Below are positions 18,015-26,593 of a stretch of DNA of 64,000 nt, one piece after another. The notes below the pieces were generated by a model. That model saw nothing but the letters and a program-made list of their open reading frames with translations. It did not search any database and was not told where the DNA came from. The number at the start of each line of letters is the position of its first letter. Position 1 is the first letter of the stretch. Made by a program: the position numbers and the translations under genes. This stretch comes from Micrococcus sp. (lineage in GTDB: Bacteria; Actinomycetota; Actinomycetes; Actinomycetales; Micrococcaceae): NCBI GenBank assembly GCA_029961105.1, contig JASBVO010000013.1, positions 38,965 through 102,964 of the forward strand. Direction: 5' to 3'.

Positions 18015-19619
18015 GTGTCCAGCACTCCGCACCAGTCCTCCGTCCGCAATCGCTTCTCGAGGCCGAGCCGGCCGCCCCGGAAGAAGACGCCCGCGGCGGC
18101 CATCCGCAAGGCCACCGCCGCCTCCGCGCTCGGCAACGCGACCGAGTGGTACGACTACGGCGTCTACGCCGTGGCCACGGCGTACATCACCCAGCACTTC
18201 TTCCCCGGTGAGCAGGGCATGCTGCTGACACTGGCCACCTTCGCCGTCTCGTTCCTGGTGCGCCCGCTGGGCGGGCTGGTCTGGGGGCCGCTCGGTGACC
18301 GGATCGGGCGCAAGGGCATCCTGGCGCTGACCATCCTGCTGATGTCCGGGGCCACGTTCCTGATCGGCGTGCTGCCGACCTTCGAGCAGGTCGGCGTGCT
18401 GGCCCCCGTGCTGCTGATCGTGCTGCGCATGGTCCAGGGCTTCTCCACCGGCGGTGAGTACGGCGGCGCGGCCACGTACATGTCCGAGTACGCCCCGGAC
18501 CGCCGCCGCGGCTTCCTCGGCTCCTTCCTGGAGTTCGGCACCCTCGGCGGCTTCGCCCTGGGCACGGCCATCATGCTGCTGCTCGAGCTGCTGCTGTCCC
18601 CGGAGCAGATGAGCGCCTGGGGCTGGCGGCTGCCCTTCCTGCTCGCCGCCCCGATGGGGCTGATCGGCTTCTACCTGCGGTCCAAGCTGGACGACACCCC
18701 GGTGTACGAGGAGATGAACGGCGACGCCCCGGCCACGGAGACCGCGCCGCCTGCCGAGTCGGTCGAGGCTCCGTCGCTGGCCGAGCTGTTCCGCAGGCAC
18801 TGGAGGCCGATGCTGGTGATGACCGGACTGGTCATCTCCGTGAACGTGGTCAACTACACGCTGCTGTCCTACATGCCCACGTACCTGGAGCAGCAGATCG
18901 GACTGCCGGCCTCGGCCGGGCTGGCCGTCATCCTCATCGGCGAGATCGCCATGATGGCGCTGATGCCCTGGAGCGGCGGGCTGTCCGACAGGTTCGGCCG
19001 CAAGCCGTCCTGGTACTTCTCCCTGGGCGGGATCATCCTGCTGGCCATCCCCATGTTCATGCTCATGGGCATGGACTTCGGGCTGGCGATCCTCGGCTTC
19101 GCCGTGCTGGGCCTGCTCTACATCCCGCAGCTGTCCACCATCACCGCCACCTTCCCGGCGATGTTCCCCACCCAGGCGCGGTTCTCCGGCTTCGCGATCA
19201 CCTACAACATCGCCACCTCGATCTTCGGCGGGACCGCGGCGCTGGTGAACGAGTGGGCCATCGGGGTCACCGGGGACATCCGCTTCCCGGCGTACTACAT
19301 GATGGCCGCCTGCGCGGTCGGCCTGGTCAGCGTGTGGTTCATGCGCGAGACCGCCGGGGCCTCCCTGCGTGGCTCGGAGATCCCGGGCGCCGTCGGCTCG
19401 GCCGTGGTCCCGGGCTCCCCCGCCGAGACGGCGCTGGAGCAGGGCCGCCAGCCCGAGCAGCGGTCCATGGAGGAGGACGTGATGCTCGCCGTGGCCGCCG
19501 AGGCCAGGGAGGCGGCCGCCACCGGCCGGGGCGGCGTGGCCGTGCACCACGACGATCACCACGAGCACGACGACGACGTGCCGGACCCGGACGAGAGGGT
19601 GACGACCCCGGCTGGCTAG
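18015..19619 (+). CDS. MHS (metabolite:H+ symporter) family MFS transporter with His/Asp-rich C-terminus
   Basis: ASALGNATEWYDYGVYAVATAYITQHFFPG, GPLGDRIGRKGIL, GFSTGGEYGGAATYMSEYAPDRRRGFLGS; tail VAVHHDDHHEHDDDVPDPDE. Confidence 0.92.
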   Translation: MSSTPHQSSVRNRFSRPSRPPRKKTPAAAIRKATAASALGNATEWYDYGVYAVATAYITQHFFPGEQGMLLTLATFAVSFLVRPLGGLVWGPLGDRIGRKGILALTILLMSGATFLIGVLPTFEQVGVLAPVLLIVLRMVQGFSTGGEYGGAATYMSEYAPDRRRGFLGSFLEFGTLGGFALGTAIMLLLELLLSPEQMSAWGWRLPFLLAAPMGLIGFYLRSKLDDTPVYEEMNGDAPATETAPPAESVEAPSLAELFRRHWRPMLVMTGLVISVNVVNYTLLSYMPTYLEQQIGLPASAGLAVILIGEIAMMALMPWSGGLSDRFGRKPSWYFSLGGIILLAIPMFMLMGMDFGLAILGFAVLGLLYIPQLSTITATFPAMFPTQARFSGFAITYNIATSIFGGTAALVNEWAIGVTGDIRFPAYYMMAACAVGLVSVWFMRETAGASLRGSEIPGAVGSAVVPGSPAETALEQGRQPEQRSMEEDVMLAVAAEAREAAATGRGGVAVHHDDHHEHDDDVPDPDERVTTPAG

Positions 19620-19629
19620 ACTCGGCCGG

Positions 19630-20592
19630 GTGAGCACTGCAGAACACCCCGACCTCCCGGCCCGCGTCTCCGACGTCTTCGACCCGACCCGCTGGCGCGT
19701 GGTGGACGGATTCGACTTCGAGGACATCACCTACCACCGGCAGGTCGAGCGCGATGCGTCCGGCGCCGTCGTCACGGACCTGGGCACCGTGCGGATCGCC
19801 TTCGACCGCCCGGAGGTGCGCAACGCCTTCCGCCCCGGCACGGTGGACGAGCTCTACCGCGCCCTGGACCACGCCCGGATGACCCCGGACGTCGGCTGCA
19901 TCCTGCTCACCGGCAACGGCCCCTCCCCCAAGGACGGCGGGCACTCCTTCTGCTCCGGCGGGGACCAGCGCATCCGCGGCCGGGACGGCTACCGCTACGC
20001 GGAGGGGGAGACCGCGGAGACGATCGACCCGGCGCAGGCCGGGCGCCTGCACATCCTGGAGGTCCAGCGGCTGATGCGCACCACGCCCAAGCCGATCATC
20101 GCCGTCGTGAACGGCTGGGCCGCCGGCGGCGGGCACTCGCTGCACGTGGTCGCGGACCTGACCATCGCCTCGCGTCAGCACGGGAGGTTCAAGCAGACCG
20201 ACGCCACCGTCGGGTCCTTCGACGCCGGCTACGGCTCGGCGCTGCTGGCCCGCCACATCGGGCAGAAGAACGCCCGGGCCATCTTCTTCCTGGCACGCGA
20301 GTACTCCGCCGAGCAGATGGTCCAGATGGGCGCCGTCAACGAGGCCGTGGACCACGAGCGCCTCGAGGAGGTCGCCCTGGAATACGCCGCGGACATCAAC
20401 CGCCAGTCCCCGCAGGCCATCCGGATGCTCAAGTTCGCGTTCAACCTGGCCGACGACGGCATGGCCGGCCAGCAGGTCTTCGCCGGCGAGGCCACCCGGA
20501 TGGGCTACATGACCGACGAGGCCGTGGAGGGCCGGGACGCGTTCCTGCAGAAGCGGGACCCGGACTGGTCCTCCTTCCCGTACTACTTCTGA
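19630..20592 (+). CDS. menB: 1,4-dihydroxy-2-naphthoyl-CoA synthase
   Basis: FCSGGDQRIRGRDGYRYAEGE, VVNGWAAGGGHSLHVVADLTIASRQHGRFKQTDATVGSFDAGYGSALLARHIGQKNARAIFFL. Confidence 0.97.
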   Translation: MSTAEHPDLPARVSDVFDPTRWRVVDGFDFEDITYHRQVERDASGAVVTDLGTVRIAFDRPEVRNAFRPGTVDELYRALDHARMTPDVGCILLTGNGPSPKDGGHSFCSGGDQRIRGRDGYRYAEGETAETIDPAQAGRLHILEVQRLMRTTPKPIIAVVNGWAAGGGHSLHVVADLTIASRQHGRFKQTDATVGSFDAGYGSALLARHIGQKNARAIFFLAREYSAEQMVQMGAVNEAVDHERLEEVALEYAADINRQSPQAIRMLKFAFNLADDGMAGQQVFAGEATRMGYMTDEAVEGRDAFLQKRDPDWSSFPYYF

Positions 20593-21770
20593 TGCCCCTC
20601 ACCGACGCCCGGCTCGCCGCCGCCCGTGCCGCCCTCGCCGCCGCGCTGGAGGGGTCCGGGCCGCCGGTGGAGTTCACCGCGGACGGGCGGGTGCTCCCCC
20701 GCCCCGAGGCCACCGACCCGGCGCGCGGGGGCTCGGCCGGCGTCGTCGCGGTGGTCCGGACCTCCGGCTCCACCGGCACCCCCAAGCAGACCCTGCTCAC
20801 CGGTGATGCCCTGGCCGCCTCCGCCGCCGCCACGGCCGCGCGCATCGGCGGTAAGGGGCAGTGGCTGCTGGCGGTCGGGCTGCAGTTCGTGGCCGGACTG
20901 GCCGTGCTCTCCCGGTCCCTGCACGCCGGGACCACGCCCGTGCCCACCGCCCCCGGCCCGTTCACGCCCCGCGGCTTCGCCGAGGCCACGGACCGGTTGG
21001 AGCGTGGCACCGGGTTCCGCGCCGTCTCCCTCGTCCCCACCCAGCTCGCCCGCCTGCTGGCCCCCGACGCCGGCCCGGCCGTGGACGCGCTGCGCACCTT
21101 CGACGCCGTGCTGGTCGGCGGCGCCCGGGTGCCCGAGGCCGTGCGCGCGGCGGCGGCGGACGCGCGCATCGCCCTGCACCTGACCTACGGCATGAGCGAG
21201 ACCTGCGGCGGCTGCGTCTACGACGGCGTGCCGCTGGACGGCGTCACCGCCGGCCTGGTCGACGGGGACACCCCCCGGCTGCGGCTGGCCGGCCCCATGG
21301 TCGCGGCCGGCTACCTCGACGACCCGGACCGCACGGCCGCCCACTTCCGGGTGGACGGTGAACGGCGCTGGTACCTCACCGAGGACACCGGCACCGTCGA
21401 GGGCGCCCCCGGACACCAGCGCCTCACCGTGACCGGCCGCGTGGACGACGTCATCATCACCGGCGGGGTGAAGGTCTCCGCGGCGCGGGTGCAGGCGGTG
21501 CTGGAGTCCCTGCCCGGCGTCCGCGCCGCCTTCGTCGGCGGGGTCCCCGACGACGAGTGGGGCCAGCGCGTCTGCGCCGCCGTGGCGCTGGAGCCCGGCG
21601 CGCCCGCCCGCTGGGACGAGTCCGCCGCCCGCCAGGCGGTCCGCTCCGCGCTCGGCCCGCCCGCGGTCCCCAAGCAGTGGGGGGTGCTGGCGGAGCTGCC
21701 GCTGCTGCCCAACGGCAAGGTCGACCGGCAGGCGCTGCTGGCCGGCTTCGCCGCACCACGTCCCGACTGA
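20592..21770 (+). CDS. menE: o-succinylbenzoate-CoA ligase (AMP-dependent synthetase)
   Basis: [80 protein letters not shown]; overlaps menB stop. Confidence 0.93.
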   Translation: MPLTDARLAAARAALAAALEGSGPPVEFTADGRVLPRPEATDPARGGSAGVVAVVRTSGSTGTPKQTLLTGDALAASAAATAARIGGKGQWLLAVGLQFVAGLAVLSRSLHAGTTPVPTAPGPFTPRGFAEATDRLERGTGFRAVSLVPTQLARLLAPDAGPAVDALRTFDAVLVGGARVPEAVRAAAADARIALHLTYGMSETCGGCVYDGVPLDGVTAGLVDGDTPRLRLAGPMVAAGYLDDPDRTAAHFRVDGERRWYLTEDTGTVEGAPGHQRLTVTGRVDDVIITGGVKVSAARVQAVLESLPGVRAAFVGGVPDDEWGQRVCAAVALEPGAPARWDESAARQAVRSALGPPAVPKQWGVLAELPLLPNGKVDRQALLAGFAAPRPD

Positions 21771-21790
21771 CTCCCCGCCCCCCTCTCCTC

Positions 21791-21851
21791 GCTCCCGGGT
21801 CGCAAACGCTGTGTGTCCGAACGTCACATTCACGGTTTGCGACCCCGGAGC
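21791..21851. repeat. Imperfect inverted repeat, copy B of the dispersed palindromic element
   Basis: GCTCCCGGGTCGCAAACGCTG ... CACGGTTTGCGACCCCGGAGC; left arm differs from copy A at only ~3 of 21 positions. Confidence 0.85.
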
Positions 21852-21924
21852 AGAGCCGGCGGCGCCCGGGTGGGAGAATGGGAGGCTGACTCGCCCGCAT
21901 GCCGTACCTGATGGAGGACCGTAC

Positions 21925-22794
21925 ATGGCCACCGCCGCCCAGTGGATCGAAGGCGCGCGACTGCGCACCCTGCCGATGGCCATCGCGCCGGTCATGATCG
22001 GCTCCGCCGCAGCCGCCGCACTCGGCGGGTTCCACCTGGGACGGGCCGTGCTCGCCCTCATCGTGGCCCTGGCCCTGCAGGTGGGCGTGAACTACGCCAA
22101 CGACTACTCGGACGGCATCCGCGGCACCGATGACGTGCGCGTGGGCCCGCTGCGCCTGACCGGCTCCGGCGCCGCACCGGCCGCCACGGTCAAGGCCGCC
22201 GCCTTCGCCTGCTTCGGGGTGGCCTGCATCGCCGGCCTGGCGCTAATCGCCTGGGCGGGCACCTGGTGGATGATCGCCGTCGGGGTCCTGGCCGTGGCCG
22301 CCGCCTGGTACTACACGGGCGGGAAGAAGCCCTACGGCTACCTCGGCCTGGGCGAGGTCTTCGTGTTCATCTTCTTCGGCCTGGTGGCCGTGCTGGGCAC
22401 CACCTACACGCAGGCCCTCGCGCTCTCCGGGCCGGCCTGGGCCGGCGCCGTTGGCTGCGGGCTGCTCTCCACCGCCTTGCTGATGGCCAACAACGTCCGG
22501 GACATCCCCACGGACCGCCAGACGGGCAAGATGACGCTGGCGGTCCGGCTGGGTGACACCGCGGCCCGCTGGTCCTACGTGGTGATGGTGGCCGCCGCCG
22601 TCGTGGCGTCGCTGCTGTTCACGGGCGGGCACCCGTGGCTGTGGCTGGTCCTGCTGGCCGGCGCGGTGGCCGTGCGCCCCTCGCTGACCATGCTGAAGGC
22701 CACCGAGCGGCGGGAGCTGATCCCGGTGCTGAAGCTCACCGGCATCCTGGGCCTGGCCTACGCCGTGCTGTTCAGCGCGGGCCTGCTGCTCTAG
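21925..22794 (+). CDS. menA: 1,4-dihydroxy-2-naphthoate polyprenyltransferase
   Basis: WIEGARLRTLPMAIAPVMIGSAAA, NYANDYSDGIRGTDDVRVGPLRLTGSG, NNVRDIPTDRQTGKMTLAVRLGD. Confidence 0.96.
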   Translation: MATAAQWIEGARLRTLPMAIAPVMIGSAAAAALGGFHLGRAVLALIVALALQVGVNYANDYSDGIRGTDDVRVGPLRLTGSGAAPAATVKAAAFACFGVACIAGLALIAWAGTWWMIAVGVLAVAAAWYYTGGKKPYGYLGLGEVFVFIFFGLVAVLGTTYTQALALSGPAWAGAVGCGLLSTALLMANNVRDIPTDRQTGKMTLAVRLGDTAARWSYVVMVAAAVVASLLFTGGHPWLWLVLLAGAVAVRPSLTMLKATERRELIPVLKLTGILGLAYAVLFSAGLLL

Positions 22795-23106
22795 TCAGCG
22801 CTGGCCGTCGTCCTTGGGCTGCTCCGGGTCGAAGTACCGGCCCTCGGTGTAGGCGTCCTCGACGTCCATGTCCGCCTGCTCCGTCCTGCCCCGCTCGGCG
22901 CGGCCACGGCCGCGGCCCTCCCACTTGTCCGCCACGTCCTGGGCGGCACCGGTGCGCAGGTCGTTGAAGAACAGGTACCCGGCGGCCAGGGCGATGATGG
23001 CCGCCGCGATGGTGGAGAAGACCCAGCCGAGGTTGAGCAGCATGCAGGCACCCCAGACCACGAAGAAGATGGCCAGGCGGATCAGAGCATACTTGAGCAG
23101 ACGCAC
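22795..23106 (-). CDS. DUF4229 domain-containing membrane protein
   Basis: MRLLKYALIRLAIFFVVWGACMLLNLGWVFSTIAAAIIALAAGYLFFNDLRTGAAQDVADKWEGRGR: two TM plus RTGAAQDVAD-type motif. Confidence 0.8.
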   Translation of the reverse strand: MRLLKYALIRLAIFFVVWGACMLLNLGWVFSTIAAAIIALAAGYLFFNDLRTGAAQDVADKWEGRGRGRAERGRTEQADMDVEDAYTEGRYFDPEQPKDDGQR

Positions 23107-23125
23107 CCCGGTAGTCTACCGGGGT
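23105..23125. promoter_or_regulatory. Perfect palindrome ACCCCGGTAG-T-CTACCGGGGT at divergent promoter
   Basis: 10-bp arms with 1-nt centre; contains TAGACT (minus) six nt before the GTG start of the DUF4229 gene. Confidence 0.8.
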
Positions 23126-23141
23126 CCGTAGAATGGAGTGC

Positions 23142-23552
23142 ATGCCCCGCTTCCTGATCCCCCTCGGCATCGTCGCAGTCGGCGTCATCATCTACGCGTT
23201 CATCGAGTGCCTGATGACCCCGAAGCACCAGGTGCGGGCGTTCCCCAAGGCCGCTTGGGCGCTGATCATCCTCCTCGTCCCGCTGCTCGGTGCGCTGCTG
23301 TGGCTTTTCCTGGGCCGGGTCCGCTCCCGCCGCGGCGGTGCCGGTGGGGCCCCGGGCGCCCGTCCGGCCGCGCCGCGCCGACCGTCCTCTCCCGACGACG
23401 ACGCCGCCTTCCTGCGCCAGCTCGACATCCAGCGCCAGCAGCAGGCCCGCCAGGCCGAGCTGGACCGGCGCGAGGCGGAGCTGAAGGCCCGCGAGCACCA
23501 GACCGGCGAGACGGCCGAGAAACCAGAGGACGGCGGTCCCGCCACGTCCTGA
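23142..23552 (+). CDS. PLD nuclease N-terminal (PLDc_N) domain membrane protein
   Basis: VIIYAFIECLMTPKHQVRAFPKAAWALIILLVPLLGALLWLFLGR. Confidence 0.85.
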   Translation: MPRFLIPLGIVAVGVIIYAFIECLMTPKHQVRAFPKAAWALIILLVPLLGALLWLFLGRVRSRRGGAGGAPGARPAAPRRPSSPDDDAAFLRQLDIQRQQQARQAELDRREAELKAREHQTGETAEKPEDGGPATS

Positions 23553-23605
23553 GATGGGTAGTTCTCCCCATCGCCGCCCGTGCGTGCCCATGGCACGCTG
23601 GCCAC

Positions 23606-23917
23606 GTGGCACACCAGATCAGACCCGGAACGGTCCACTCAACGCTCGTCCGCGTCGCCGGGGACGGGCAGTCCCTGGACACGGCGGCCCTGGCGGCGCA
23701 GGCGGCCGGGGACGCCCTGAGCGGGGCCTACGGCACCGCGGCGGAGGCGGCGGCGGCCTTCGCGGGCTTCTGGTCCGCCCGTTCCGCCACGGGTGAGCGG
23801 ATCTCCGCGCTCGTGCTGCACCAGGCCACCTGCGTGGCGCAGGCCGCGGATGCCTTCATCGACTCGGACGGCGAGATGACCGCTGATGCCCTCTCGGCGA
23901 TGGGATCCCTGACATGA
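23606..23917 (+). CDS. Small helical WXG100/ESX-like hypothetical protein
   Basis: ~103 aa Ala-rich helical protein with central AFAGFWSARSATGERISALV; stop overlaps next ATG (ATGA). Confidence 0.55.
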   Translation: MAHQIRPGTVHSTLVRVAGDGQSLDTAALAAQAAGDALSGAYGTAAEAAAAFAGFWSARSATGERISALVLHQATCVAQAADAFIDSDGEMTADALSAMGSLT

Positions 23918-25953
23918 GCCTGCCGGCCCTGAGCGCCGTCCCCGAGGTCCGGGCCGACTGGGGCACGCTCGCGGACTCCGCGGCGGACCTGAGGACCGAG
24001 GCCGGCAACGCCCGGGACGCGCTGCTGGACGCGAAGTCCTCCTGGGCCGGGCTGCGCACCGGCTACCGGCACGACGGCACCTCGGAGCAGGTGTGGGCCG
24101 GCCTGGACTCCCTCGGGCAGCCCGCCGAGGACTGGGCTGCCGCGCTGTCCTCCGCCAAGGACGCGATCGACGACTTCGTGACCACCGGTGAACCTCTCCA
24201 ACGCCTGCGCGAGGCCCTGGAGGACGATCGCCTCCGGCTCGCCGGTGACCGGTCCAGCGCCCTGGCCTCGGACGACGAGGCGGAGATCGACCGCGTCCGC
24301 GGGGACATCCTCACGTTCAATGGCCGGGTCGCGGACCTGGCGAGGGACTGGGACGCCGCTCAGGACACCCTCGTCGCCGCGCTGGGGGCCATCGGCGGTG
24401 GCACCGCGGAGGGACTGGCGGTCGTCAGCGCACCCCGCACCGTGTCCACCGGGGCCCTGGACTGGGCCGCAATGACCAGTGAGCTGGACACGTCGTTCGG
24501 TGAGCTCGATCCCAGGACCATCTGGCGGGACCTGAGGGGCCTGTCCGGGGAGGAGCTGCGGGACTGGCTCGAGGCCAATCCGGAGGCCGCCCAGGCGCTG
24601 GCGGAGAACGCCTTCCCGCGGCATCCGGCCCCCGGCTCCGCCGAGGACGTCATGGCCCGGGCGATGGCCGGCGACGCACCCCTCACGCGGGACGGCATCA
24701 CCGGGATCCGCGAGGCCTGGCTGGGCCTGGAGGACCACGAGCGCGAGCGGCTGATGCTGCTGTTCCCCGGGGTGATCGGCAATCTCAACGGCGTGCCGCT
24801 GGCCACCCGCGGGCAGACCAACCAGGTCACCGTCGCCGGCCTGAGGGCGCAGACCGCTGAGAGGCTGGCCGCCCTCGGGGATGCCCCGGACTACCGGGAC
24901 TACCTGGACACCCATGGCCATCACGAGGGCACGTACTACCTCTGGCAGGCGGACCGTGAGGCCTGGCAGGCGGAGCACGATCGACTGGCCACCGTCCGGG
25001 ACGGGCTGGACCAGGCCTGGGCCGCCTACGGGCGCGACCAGTTCCCGCCGCCGCCGTCCCCGGTGCCTGCGGGGTACACGACGCTGTCCGTGTCCACGGA
25101 GGGCAACGGCCGGATCGCCACCATGAGGGGCACCCCGGGGGCCGGCACCGAGCGCGTGGCGACCTTCGTCCCCGGAACCGGCACCACGATCGCCAGCGTG
25201 GACGGGTACAACCGGAGGCTGGACGCCATCGACGGCCGGCATGACCCCGCGGGCACGGTGTCCATCTACTGGGCGGGAACCGACTTCCCGCAGGCCCTGG
25301 TGTGGGACAACAGGGACTCGACCTTCAACGAGCGCGGGGCGCCCCTGCTCGCCGCCTTCGACCACGCAGCGGACCTCGACATCCCCCCGTCCGCCCGGAC
25401 CACGGCCATCGGGCATTCCGCCGGCGGGTCGATGCTGGGGACCGCCGAGCGGGGACCGGACGGACTGACCTCGGACACCATCGTGTACGTGGCGCCGGCG
25501 GGCCAGGGACACGAGGTCGGCTCCCCCTCCGACACGGCCAACCCCGATGCCCACCGCTACTGGATCCAGACCAACTACGACCGCATCCACCTCGCACAGG
25601 ACCTCGGCGGTGGCGGGCACGGGCCGTCCTGGTGGCAGGGATCGGACATCGACGGCCACATGGGCGCCACCCGCTTGGAGTCCGGCTACCTGGCCAGCGG
25701 CGAGGTCATGGGCAAGGACGACGGGTTCGCGGGCGGCCACTCCCTGTACTTCGACCCCGGCTCCACGTCCGCCCAGAACCTGGAATCGGTCGTCCACGGC
25801 GGGGACAGGGAGGTGGTCCTCTACCACGAGAAGGAGGACATCCCCGGTCCCCGCGCCGGAACGACCGATCCGATCGTCGAGCGCCAGGACGAGCTCTCCG
25901 CCGGCCGGTGGGACGACGAACAGGTCACCACCGTGCGGGATCTGGAAGAGTGA
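23914..25953 (+). CDS. Alpha/beta hydrolase (DUF1023-like) with WXG-like helical N-terminus
   Basis: N-terminal SSWAGLRTGYRHDGTSEQVWAGL helical region; C-terminal TTAIGHSAGGSMLGTAE (GXSXG) and GGHSLYF histidine region. Confidence 0.75.
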   Translation: MSLPALSAVPEVRADWGTLADSAADLRTEAGNARDALLDAKSSWAGLRTGYRHDGTSEQVWAGLDSLGQPAEDWAAALSSAKDAIDDFVTTGEPLQRLREALEDDRLRLAGDRSSALASDDEAEIDRVRGDILTFNGRVADLARDWDAAQDTLVAALGAIGGGTAEGLAVVSAPRTVSTGALDWAAMTSELDTSFGELDPRTIWRDLRGLSGEELRDWLEANPEAAQALAENAFPRHPAPGSAEDVMARAMAGDAPLTRDGITGIREAWLGLEDHERERLMLLFPGVIGNLNGVPLATRGQTNQVTVAGLRAQTAERLAALGDAPDYRDYLDTHGHHEGTYYLWQADREAWQAEHDRLATVRDGLDQAWAAYGRDQFPPPPSPVPAGYTTLSVSTEGNGRIATMRGTPGAGTERVATFVPGTGTTIASVDGYNRRLDAIDGRHDPAGTVSIYWAGTDFPQALVWDNRDSTFNERGAPLLAAFDHAADLDIPPSARTTAIGHSAGGSMLGTAERGPDGLTSDTIVYVAPAGQGHEVGSPSDTANPDAHRYWIQTNYDRIHLAQDLGGGGHGPSWWQGSDIDGHMGATRLESGYLASGEVMGKDDGFAGGHSLYFDPGSTSAQNLESVVHGGDREVVLYHEKEDIPGPRAGTTDPIVERQDELSAGRWDDEQVTTVRDLEE

Positions 25954-26576
25954 AGGCCATGGGACGACGAGACACCATCCGCTGGGCGGCACCAGCCCTG
26001 CTCATCAGCGGCGTTCTGAACTTGGGAGGATGCATGAACAGCCAGCAGGACGACAACGTGGCGGCGACGGCACAGCACGGCGAACAGATCTCGGCGGCCG
26101 TTCCCGGCCTGGTGCGGGCGTTCGGCCAGGACAGCGTCGGCACGCTCAGCGAGACCAGCTGCACCTCCAGCCCCGATCCGGAGACCGCGTCGAGGAACAC
26201 CCGGTGGGAGGCGTCCACGGCCACCTCGGTCCCGACGCAGCAGGAGGCCCGGGCCCTGGCCGACGCCGTGCGTCAGCATGCCGAGGCCCAGGGGTGGCAG
26301 ACCCAGGACCGCGAGGCGGCCCACCCGAGCCTGGAACGGCTCTACTCCGCCGTCCGGGAGGACCTCACCCTGGTCATGGACGCCGACGACGGCGGCGAGG
26401 ACGTCCAGGTCCGGCTCTCCGTGACCTCGCCCTGCCTGGAGAAGCCGGCCGGGCACACCATGGCCCGCTCCGAGCTGGACCCCATGTACGGATCCCCGGA
26501 CCCGATGTACCCCAACGACGACCGCTCGAAGTTCACCAACGGAACGCCCCGGCCCCTGCCGGCGCCCTCGGAGTGA
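25950..26576 (+). CDS. Putative lipoprotein
   Basis: Signal with lipobox LLISGVLNLGGCMNSQQDD; start overlaps previous stop (alternative ATG at 25959). Confidence 0.7.
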   Translation: MKAMGRRDTIRWAAPALLISGVLNLGGCMNSQQDDNVAATAQHGEQISAAVPGLVRAFGQDSVGTLSETSCTSSPDPETASRNTRWEASTATSVPTQQEARALADAVRQHAEAQGWQTQDREAAHPSLERLYSAVREDLTLVMDADDGGEDVQVRLSVTSPCLEKPAGHTMARSELDPMYGSPDPMYPNDDRSKFTNGTPRPLPAPSE

Positions 26577-26593
26577 TCCCTACGCCGTGACGC

